DNA from: Ovis canadensis
Lineage: Eukaryota > Chordata > Mammalia > Artiodactyla > Bovidae
Assembly (NCBI RefSeq): GCF_042477335.2
Contig: NC_091247.1
Span: forward strand, 228,308,001-228,372,000
Length of the DNA: 64,000 bases
Reading direction: 5' to 3'
Part shown: positions 44,401 to 64,000 of the stretch, one piece after another
Layout of the letters: every line of letters starts with the position of its first letter
Numbering within the stretch: position 1 is the first letter of the stretch
Position numbers and translations under genes: made by a program
The notes under the pieces: model-generated
Told to the model about the DNA's origin: nothing
Database searches by the model: none
The model's input: the letters and a program-made list of their open reading frames with translations, nothing else

Positions 44401-45232
44401 CCCCGGGGCCTAGGCAGAGCCCACCTGCTTTCCGCAGGGCTGACGGAAGACGCTGGGAGGGCCCTTCACTATAGTGTGTTGTCCAGGCTCTCCTCGTGGA
44501 TTTCAAACTGGATCAGCTCAGCCTCGCCGGGGAGGCTCTCGACACCGCCCTGGACGGCCGCCCGCTCATTGACTTCTGCAGGAGCCCCGAGGCAGTTGTG
44601 GCCCTGCGGTCTGGAAGCGGGCCCCTCGTCGACCTCCTGGCAAACACCCCAGAGGCAAACAGGAAGGCTGTGGCCAAGCCCCCCGACGAGGTGGGACAGG
44701 TGAGCTATGCAGGGCCTGCTGGCTCTGGCCTTGGGTGGTCTCTGCTGGGCTTGATGCTCAGGCACGTCATGGTGACCCTGGAGAGTGGCCGCTGGGGCTT
44801 CCGAGGGCCGCGTGGCTTGGCTCGCCTCACCCTCAGCAGCATGAGTGCCAAGGAGGCATCTTGACGGAGCCCTTCTGGGGCCACGGCCCCCAGCGCTTAA
44901 CAGGGAGCAGAAACGCCAGAGGGACTCAGAGCTCTTCTGGGTGTGCCGCTGCCTCCCTCCAGCTGCTTCAGCGTGGCGGTCAAGGTGCCTTTCCTCTGGG
45001 CCCGAGCCAAGTTCACCCAGTACTTTGGCCAAACCGTGGGGAACCAGCTGCAGGCAGCCCCAGCTTCAGAGAGCCAGTCCTTCGGGGTCTGTGGGCCGGG
45101 AAGAGGGTGGCGGACGCTCCCTTCACCTGTGTGGCTTTTCTCCTGCAGCTCATAGACTTGGCTTCCCCTCTGATCCTGCTGAGCCCGGAGGCTGACAAGG
45201 AAAACACGGAGTCTCCGCTCCTCAAGTTCTGA
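26387..45232 (+). CDS. GTSE1: GTSE1, G2 and S phase-expressed protein 1 (complete coding region, 11 coding exons)
   Basis: Coding exons are 26387-26408, 30983-31040, 31143-31767, 34780-34950, 35615-35738, 37545-37919, 41779-41851, 43284-43514, 43691-43895, 44487-44699 and 45149-45232: 2181 nt, 726 residues plus stop (human about 720-739). In the family the protein binds microtubules and clathrin, stabilises spindle microtubules and restrains p53 in G2. Visible features are an acidic N-terminus ([19 protein letters not shown]), a basic serine/proline-rich middle, and clathrin-box-like motifs LIDF (655-658), LVDL (675-678) and LIDL (700-703). A KEN box lies at 716-718, beside the conserved end SPLLKF. 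The long middle exons are low-complexity and fast-evolving, as expected for a disordered protein. No break is seen. Confidence 0.96.
27830..27965 (-). mobile_element. Bov-tA SINE, truncated
   Basis: Antisense tail half: TCACTCAGTTCTGTCTGACT, CCATGGAATTCTCCAGGCAA, ending at TTTCCTTCTCTACT. Confidence 0.8.
29473..29622. repeat. 50-bp tandem repeat, three copies
   Basis: GTGTCAGAGTTAGACC begins at 29473, 29523 and 29572, each followed by CTCCAGGCT.TACAG and a TTCCCC block. It lies in a GTSE1 intron. Confidence 0.85.
30142..30174 (-). mobile_element. Short tRNA-type SINE head fragment
   Basis: TTTTTAACCACTGGGCCACC followed by AGGGAATCCCC, the antisense head of a CHR or Bov-tA SINE; the rest is missing. 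Confidence 0.55.
30983..31040 (+). CDS. GTSE1: GTSE1 coding exon 2
   Basis: Residues 8-27, [19 protein letters not shown], between acceptor CTCCCCAG and donor AG|GTAAAA. Confidence 0.95.
31143..31767 (+). CDS. GTSE1: GTSE1 coding exon 3
   Basis: Residues 27-235. Family blocks include [53 protein letters not shown] and [13 protein letters not shown], followed by a proline/alanine-rich tail. The acceptor is AACATAG and the donor AAG|GTAGCC. Confidence 0.95.
31768..32832 (+). other. GTSE1: GTSE1 intron after coding exon 3, left part
   Basis: No exon, RNA gene or named repeat is recognised before the Bov-tA copy at 32833. Confidence 0.45.
32833..33041 (-). mobile_element. Bov-tA SINE
   Basis: Antisense and full length: CCACCCAGTCGTGTCCAGCT to GAGCCACCAGGGAAGCCCA. 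Confidence 0.87.
33305..33509 (-). mobile_element. Bov-tA SINE
   Basis: Antisense and full length: GTTGCTAAGTCGTGTCTGAT to TGAGCTACGAGGAAAGCCC. It sits at the left edge of an old L1 fragment. Confidence 0.87.
33520..34195 (+). mobile_element. Old L1 LINE 3' fragment
   Basis: Sense-strand 3' end of an old mammalian L1: ATCCAGCAATTCCACATGTT, CAGCTTCATTCATAAAGGCC, GAAGAAGCCAGGCGCAGAAG and GAAAACCACTGACGTGCACG. It ends in a T/A-rich tail (TGTCTCAATGTAAAAAATG). Confidence 0.75.
34780..34950 (+). CDS. GTSE1: GTSE1 coding exon 4
   Basis: Fifty-seven codons, residues 236-292, ending in [19 protein letters not shown]. The acceptor is TTTTCAG and the donor AAG|GTGGGT. Confidence 0.93.
35615..35738 (+). 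CDS. GTSE1: GTSE1 coding exon 5
   Basis: Residues 293-333 plus one base: [12 protein letters not shown]... to [12 protein letters not shown]. The acceptor is TGTTTCAG and the donor G|GTAAGG. Confidence 0.93.
35930..36130 (+). mobile_element. Bov-tA SINE
   Basis: Sense orientation: GGGTGGCTCTGTAGGTAAAG, CTTGATCCCTTGGTTGGGAA, and the tail GTCAGACACGACTGAACACA. Confidence 0.83.
36577..36610 (+). other. Candidate G-quadruplex tract
   Basis: Runs of six to eight G separated by one or two bases (CC, T, C, T) on the coding strand of a GTSE1 intron. This fits the strict G3+N1-7 pattern many times over. Confidence 0.7.
37545..37919 (+). CDS. GTSE1: GTSE1 coding exon 6
   Basis: Residues 334-458 plus one base. 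The start is poorly conserved and rich in Ser, Gly and Pro. The end is the conserved block [13 protein letters not shown] then [15 protein letters not shown]. The acceptor is TCTTCCAG and the donor G|GTAAGT. Confidence 0.93.
38361..38495. repeat. 23-bp minisatellite, six copies
   Basis: CTCGAGCTCCGTCCCCCCGGCC-type units start at 38361, 38384, 38407, 38430, 38453 and 38476, in perfect 23-bp register. Copy 4 has CTTGAG instead of CTCGAG. It lies in a GTSE1 intron within AT-rich sequence that looks like an old repeat. Confidence 0.92.
39488..39608 (+). mobile_element. CHR-type SINE with a C-rich end
   Basis: Forward head GGGGCTTCCCTGGCCCAGTG, box-B-like CAGGCTTAATCCCTGCTCAG, then a run of about 12 C at 39583-39596. 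Confidence 0.6.
39765..40571 (-). mobile_element. BovB LINE fragment (3' part with RT-coding remnant)
   Basis: Minus-strand BovB, 5'-truncated. Reading leftward from 40571 it covers the end of the reverse transcriptase region (an [16 protein letters not shown] block) and the 3' end to the GTCGCTCAGTCGTGTCTCTT terminus. Frameshifts and stops break the frame, so it is inactive. In a GTSE1 intron, opposite to the gene. Confidence 0.88.
41779..41851 (+). CDS. GTSE1: GTSE1 coding exon 7
   Basis: Residues 459-483: [20 protein letters not shown] and SVG. The acceptor is CATCTCAG and the donor AG|GTACGA. The match is to the PQSCTSVGR block of the family. Confidence 0.9.
41852..43283 (+). other. GTSE1: GTSE1 intron after coding exon 7
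   Basis: GC-rich, no recognised repeat or exon. Long chance reading frames on both strands come from base composition. Confidence 0.45.
43284..43514 (+). CDS. GTSE1: GTSE1 coding exon 8
   Basis: Residues 483-560. A basic Ser/Thr-Pro-rich stretch ([19 protein letters not shown]) typical of the microtubule-binding part. The acceptor is CTTTCCAG and the donor AG|GTGAGA. Confidence 0.94.
43691..43895 (+). CDS. GTSE1: GTSE1 coding exon 9
   Basis: Residues 560-628, containing [19 protein letters not shown]. The acceptor is TCTCTGCAG and the donor GAG|GTGAGG. Its last 44 bases and the donor are copied 156 bp downstream, which gives an alternative in-frame donor at 44052. Confidence 0.93.
43852..44187. 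repeat. GTSE1: 156-bp tandem duplication across a GTSE1 exon-intron border
   Basis: Copy A is about 43852-44007 and copy B about 44008-44187. Copy B carries about 18-20 extra bases near 44131-44155. The copies share TGGACGGAGAGCAG, GCAGCCCCCAGTGAGGTGAG and GACATCGCCTGTGGCCCCGG. Copy A holds the last 44 bases of coding exon 9 and its donor. Confidence 0.9.
44487..44699 (+). CDS. GTSE1: GTSE1 coding exon 10
   Basis: Seventy-one codons, residues 629-699, with LLVDF, RPLIDF and GPLVDL clathrin-box-like motifs. The acceptor is TTGTCCAG and the donor CAG|GTGAGC. Confidence 0.94.
45149..45232 (+). CDS. GTSE1: GTSE1 terminal coding exon 11
   Basis: Residues 700-726: [19 protein letters not shown] then [11 protein letters not shown] at 45230-45232. 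The acceptor is CTCCTGCAG. It holds the last LIDL motif and the KEN box. Confidence 0.95.
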   Translation, partial: LIDLASPLILLSPEADKENTESPLLKF

Positions 45233-45700
45233 GTGGAGTGAAGCAGTTCTTTGCGCTTCACCCAGTTACAGGAACAGTCCTAAAGTGGTACGCAACTGTC
45301 AGAGGTAAATGCTAGAAGAATCTGTGCTGGAAAAGTTGTAAAACAAAACAAAAAGCAAGTAAAGTGACTGTGCCTGGAGCAGGCTGTGGGGTTGGGGGTG
45401 GTGTTTGGCCACCGGAGGTCACTGCAGGCCACCGGCCTCCGTCCTCCCGGCCCAGCTTGCCTGCTGGGTACAGAGTGAAGAATGGGTACGCTCCAGATGA
45501 GTCTGGATTTTCTGCATGTAAAATAGCAAGTGACCATCTTTAAAGTTAAGATTGTATGAAAAGTCAAATATTCTAGTTTAAGTTAAATGGTAAAGTAAAT
45601 GAAAATGGATTAAACCACCTCTTGATGTTTAAGATTATCCTAATTTTCAAAGACAGATGGCTGTATTTATTAGTGATCACTATGCACAATGTATATTATT
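45233..45700 (+). other. GTSE1: GTSE1 3' untranslated region (extent uncertain)
   Basis: AT-rich sequence after the stop codon. No AATAAA was found here; the best candidate is ATTAAA at 45609-45614. Confidence 0.4.
45609..45614 (+). terminator. GTSE1: Candidate GTSE1 poly(A) signal (ATTAAA)
   Basis: The common variant hexamer ATTAAA, in ATGGATTAAACC, about 380 bp past the stop codon. No canonical signal was seen nearby. Confidence 0.3.
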
Positions 45701-47097
45701 CGAAACGTTAATTCTTTCTAACAAAGTGATTTTCAAAATTTAGCATGAAGAAAAATTGGTTAAGTGCAGACCCCAGGTCCGCACTTGGGTCCGGGGCAGC
45801 CTAGTCATCTGCACTTTCAGTGAGCAGCCAGGGGTTCCCGATGTGATGGTCCACAGACTATACCTGAGGGGAGGGGAGCACGGAGGGAGGAGGGGCTCGT
45901 GTGAATGCTGGGGTGACGGGCGGTGTGCGGGGGACAGACCCCTGGGGTGCTGGAGCAGGAGCACTCCTTGTGAAGTGCACTCCCGGCCTGCAGCCGTTCT
46001 GACTTGATCTTGGTTGAAAATGAGCGGGCCCGAAAGCCGCTAGTGTGTATGGATAATTTCTCAGTCTTGGCCGCACAGCAAACAGTAGGAACGCTGCTAA
46101 GTGGACCTGCTCTGGGGCTCCCGTCCAAGGCTCCCCGCACGGAGCCAGGCAGCCTTTGACCCCAGAGGGGTGTCCCGCACTTCCGGGTCATTGTTTGGAA
46201 GGGCGACCCCAGTGGATCAAGAGTGAAAAGCGCTTCCTGGGCGGCGCTGCCGCACCTGCAGGTCAAGCGCTGCAGGTAAAGGAGGGGCTGCTCGGAAGGC
46301 GGGGTTCCTGCCTGGGGCAGCCGTTCAGGCGACCAGCGGCTAGCTCCCCGCTCTCTGACTTAAAACAGCCCTCGCCCCCGGAGCTCCCTCGGGCCGGTGG
46401 AGCCGAGCCCGTGGGAGTCCTGGCGGTCCGCTCCTCCGCCCTCGTCCCCATCCCGGTGGCCAGCGTGGTGTTAATCCACCGCTAGGGTCCTCGGATGTCT
46501 CGTCTGGCTCCTCATTTCATAGGGGAACGCCAAAATCTGGGGTTGAAACCATTCAGTGAATATTTATGGAGACTCTCCTGTGGGCAGCGGTCATGGGGGT
46601 GCAAAGCTCGCACATGGCTGTCTTCTGGGGGTGTGGTGGTGAGTGGGAGAGAGGGGCTCTGGCCGTCCTGCCTACAGCGCAGGGGTGAGCTGGGCCTTGG
46701 CCCGTGCCTGCTCCCCCAGGCTCCTTGGAGCAGCCACACTCTGGTTTCCGTCCAGCTGGTCCCACAAAGCACTTTTCCTCTCTGGCTCCCAGGCCCTCAG
46801 CCCACCACTGGGAGGGAGACCAAGGGGAGGGGAGGGGCTGCCCTTTCCTCGGTACCTGGGGGTGAACAAGCTCGGGTGCCGCCAGAGGGCCACCCTTCTC
46901 AGCTTGAGAGGCCCAACTTCACGTGATCGTCACATTCCATTAATTCTCAGGTGCAAACGCTTTCACGTTTCACAGCTGACATCCACACAGCTCACACTGC
47001 TGTTGTTGGGCCATTTGGGATGTCGTCGTTGACACTGCTGGTCCATCGTGCACCTGTGTTAGGCAGTGATTAAAGATTTGGAGCCTCTAAGTAGCAA

Positions 47098-47146
47098 GTG
47101 GTTGTCGCTCAGTGGCACATTCCTGTCTGACTCTTTGCGACCCCAA
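47098..47146 (-). mobile_element. Bov-tA/BovB tail fragment
   Basis: A short piece with TGTCTGACTCTTTGCGACCC; the remainder is absent. Confidence 0.55.
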
Positions 47147-47579
47147 ATAGCTAATAACCGCCCATTAACTGAGAAGGAGCAGAAAACACAGTTGCCAAGG
47201 TGTCATGTTTCAGCCACTGTAGGGGTGGGTGGCAGCTCTCCTAACCCCAAGGCCATGTGCTGGGCATGATACTGGACTCTGCCTCAGGCGGGCGGGGTGC
47301 CCCAGACAGCCCAAAGTCCAGTGACATCAGCTGGGCCGCCCCACAGCCTCAGCTAAACGAATGCTCACTCTGAAGTCCTCTGAAGGCCAGGTGTCATGCC
47401 CCCTTGTCGGGGTTTCCTGACGCCTTATTCTGAAATGCAGTCCTTTTTCTGTTTCCCTGCAGGGCCCCACTTACGCCTCCTGCTCTTGGCACTCTCAGTT
47501 GGCATTTCCTGCTTCTCATCTCAGAATGGGGACATGGGGCCTCCCTCATTTCACTCTAGACTCTTTTTTTTTCTTCCTT

Positions 47580-47675
47580 ATGCGGGATCCTAGTTCCTCA
47601 GTCAGGGATCAAACCCGAGTTCCCTGCAGTGGAAGCGTGGAGAACTTACCCACGGGACTGCCAGGGAATTCCTTC
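47580..47675 (-). mobile_element. CHR-type SINE
   Basis: Antisense: GCGGGATCCTAGTTCCTCAG, CAGGGATCAAACCCGAGTTC and GGGACTGCCAGGGAATTCC. Confidence 0.7.
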
Positions 47676-47829
47676 ACTCTGAACTCAAAACTACTCCTGT
47701 TCTCAAGAAAATGACTTGTCTTAAGAATTATCCACATTTAGACATTAATGTCCACTGTTAACCTAATGTGATTTTAATGCCAAGCTTTGGTGTGTATATT
47801 ATTTACCTGATTTAAAAAACCATCGGCAG

Positions 47830-47955
47830 GATTTCCCTGGTGGCCCAGTGGTTAAGACTCCGAGCTTCCATTGGCTGCGTGGGTTCCATCCCTGGTCGGG
47901 GAACTAAGATCCCACATGCCATGTGGCCAAAAGTAAACAAACAAAAATAAAAACC
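47830..47955 (+). mobile_element. CHR-type SINE
   Basis: Sense: TTTCCCTGGTGGCCCAGTGG, CATCCCTGGTCGGGGAACTA, AGATCCCACATGCCATGTGG, then an A-rich tail. Confidence 0.75.
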
Positions 47956-48049
47956 ATCTGCATCTCTAGCGTATTTCCTCCCCGGCCTTTTCAAACCGTG
48001 GCTCAAGTCCTGCCTGAAATCAGTTTTGTGGACCGCCCCAGCAGTTATC

Positions 48050-48239
48050 TGAAAGTGAAAGTTGCTCAATCTTGTCCAACTCTTTTCGGCCCCATGGACT
48101 TTACAGTCTATGGGATTCTCCAGGCCGGGATACTGCAGTGGGTAGCCTTTCCCTTCTCCAGGGGATCTTCCCGATCCAGGGATCGCATCCAGGCCTCCCA
48201 CATTGCAGGTGGATACCAGCTGAGCCACAAGGGAAACCC
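48050..48239 (-). mobile_element. Bov-tA SINE
   Basis: Antisense: AAAGTGAAAGTTGCTCAATC to GAGCCACAAGGGAAACCC. Confidence 0.83.
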
Positions 48240-48271
48240 TAACTTTTTCAGCAGTTTTAAACAGGAAAAAT

Positions 48272-48510
48272 AAGATTTCCCTGGTGGTCCAGTGGTTGAG
48301 AATTCACCTGCTAGTCAGTGTAAGGGACACGAGTTTAATTCCTTTTCTGGGAAGATGCCACATGCAACTAAGCCCTGATGCCCTAGAGGCTGTTCTGTAC
48401 TCTAGGGAAAGCCACTGCAGTGGCAAGCCTGGGCACCACAGCTAGAGAAGGCCAGTGCGCAGCAGTGAACCCTGCGCAGCCATAAGTCAGTAAATAAAAA
48501 ATTTGGAAAA
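48272..48510 (+). mobile_element. Bov-tA1-like SINE
   Basis: Sense: GATTTCCCTGGTGGTCCAGT, then AGATGCCACATGCAACTAAG, CTAGAGAAGGCCAGTGCGCA and an A/T-rich tail (AGTAAATAAAAAATTTGG). Confidence 0.7.
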
Positions 48511-49029
48511 AAACTACTGGTGACTGACCCCCTATCTCAATGACTGAGACTACTTCTTGCTCCCCTTCAAAAACTCATAACCGAGCAGAATCTCCGGAGG
48601 TGGTTGTTGGGGGACAGAGAGCCCGCCACTTCCCCCAGACTGCTGGCATTGGACTAAAGGCAGTTTGCCTTTCCGCCATTCGTGAGCACTGATTTTGGAA
48701 GCAGAGAGCAGCAGGACCAGCGCTGATGACAACGCTTGACCTAGCAGCCCCCACTGGGCTCTCAGCGCCTGTCCGCAGTGCGGCCATGAGCAGCTCCCCT
48801 GGAACTGAACTGGGGTCGGCAGGCACCCTGGCCCTGCTGGGTCTGGCCCCACGCTGTCCCCAGGCCCAGGGCCCTTCACTCAGGGCTGGGCCCTCCACCT
48901 GCTCACCCTCCCCTTCAGGTCAGCTAAGGGAAGGCCCGCGCCCACTTCCAGAAGCACCCAGCTCGACTTCACACTCTGCAGTCGTCTAGCAGCCTGTTCA
49001 CTGGGCACCCTCCTGAGTCACTGTTGACT

Positions 49030-49520
49030 AAAAAAAGATGTACAACTTGAGAGTTGCAAGTTAAGTTTTATCTGGGGCAAAATGAGGACTGCAGCTGGGA
49101 GGCAGCATCTCAGACGGCTCTGAGAGACTGCTCCAAAGCGGCAGTGGGGGAAAGTCAATATATAAGGTTTTGGTGAAGGGGGAGTTCAGTCCCATGAAAC
49201 ACCCAGTTTACACAAGGTTTTTTGTTAGTCCTGAGGATCTGATGTCACCTTGAAGGGATTTAGTGCTTCTCTAGATAGGAGGAGATGCCAGGATGGAGAT
49301 CATAAGATATGTTCCTGAAAACATCCAACCAAAGACCTGTCTCCCCAGATTCCCTGGAGCACAGAGCACCTCACTCCACACAACTCCCTCAGGGGTTGTT
49401 GAAGGTCAAGAGCTATTTTAGCTGCATGGGGTTCAATCTCCGTGGAGGCAGATGGCAAATGCCTTTGTTGTTCAGACCTTGGCAATGCTCTTGGTAAGTG
49501 CCAATTTGTAGTTGACATCA
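49030..49520. mobile_element. Probable LTR remnant of an endogenous retrovirus-like element
   Basis: A non-coding block of about 490 bp with the wording I associate with a ruminant LTR family: AAGTTAAGTTTTATCTGGGG, CAGCATCTCAGACGGCTCTG, CTTGGCAATGCTCTTGGTAA. No viral gene is present. It ends about 200 bp before the TRMU promoter core. Confidence 0.4.
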
Positions 49521-49540
49521 CACACACAGTTGTGTGCTGG

Positions 49541-49578
49541 GAACACACACTCGCACACTCACACACGCGCGCGCGCGT
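49541..49578. repeat. Alternating purine-pyrimidine tract
   Basis: AACACACACTCGCACACTCA followed by CACACGCGCGCGCGCG. The GC part in particular could adopt Z-DNA. It lies just upstream of the TRMU CpG island. Confidence 0.75.
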
Positions 49579-49621
49579 AGGAAGCGCTTAGTGTGTCCGG
49601 CAGCTGCCGGCAGAGAGGTAA

Positions 49622-64000
<14,379 letters not shown>

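Larger units (their letters stand above)
45701..49030. other. GTSE1-TRMU intergenic region
   Basis: No gene is recognised. About 46260-46480 is GC-rich but has no exon-like structure I can support. From 47098 to 48510 it is a cluster of SINEs, listed separately. About 48550-48990 is GC-rich unassigned sequence. Confidence 0.5.

Noticed and set aside
46156-46485. GC-rich interval after GTSE1 as a possible small gene
   Set aside because: No conserved motif, splice signal pair or poly(A) signal could be tied to it.

Overview
This is mammalian nuclear DNA from a ruminant, most likely a bovid. Two things show this. Interrupted genes have GT-AG introns and CpG-rich promoters. The interspersed repeats are dominated by Bov-tA SINEs, BovB (RTE-type) LINE fragments and older CHR-type tRNA-derived SINEs, a mixture typical of ruminants. 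The species cannot be fixed from the window alone (cattle, sheep, goat or a relative).

Three protein genes lie head to tail on the + strand, in the order known from human 22q13: TTC38, GTSE1, TRMU. TTC38 (about 0.35-25.1 kb) is complete: 14 coding exons join in phase to give 469 codons plus stop. GTSE1 (about 25.75-45.6 kb) is complete in its coding part: 11 coding exons give 726 codons plus stop, with a probable non-coding first exon upstream. TRMU (from about 49.7 kb) runs off the right edge: 10 exons encode residues 1-367, and the terminal exon lies beyond position 64000. All coordinates come from reading exon/intron borders by hand and checking that every junction keeps the frame and gives a protein like the human one as I remember it.

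Each gene begins in its own CpG-rich promoter. TTC38 has a 17-bp minisatellite of GC boxes. GTSE1 has a ZNF143-like site, a CCAAT box and CHR elements, which suits a G2/M gene. TRMU has a pair of ETS (GABP/NRF-2-like) sites, which suits a gene for mitochondrial translation. The three products are not known to act in one pathway. TTC38 is a poorly characterised TPR protein, GTSE1 a microtubule and clathrin-binding cell-cycle protein, and TRMU the mitochondrial tRNA 2-thiouridylase. Their adjacency is conserved synteny, not an operon.

I found no previously undescribed system. The observations most worth checking are: a 156-bp tandem duplication that copies the end of a GTSE1 exon together with its splice donor, in frame and without stops; a 98-bp inverted repeat at about 95% identity in a TTC38 intron; a pair of opposed BovB 3' ends in a TRMU intron that could fold into a long hairpin; and a possible upstream ORF overlapping the GTSE1 start.
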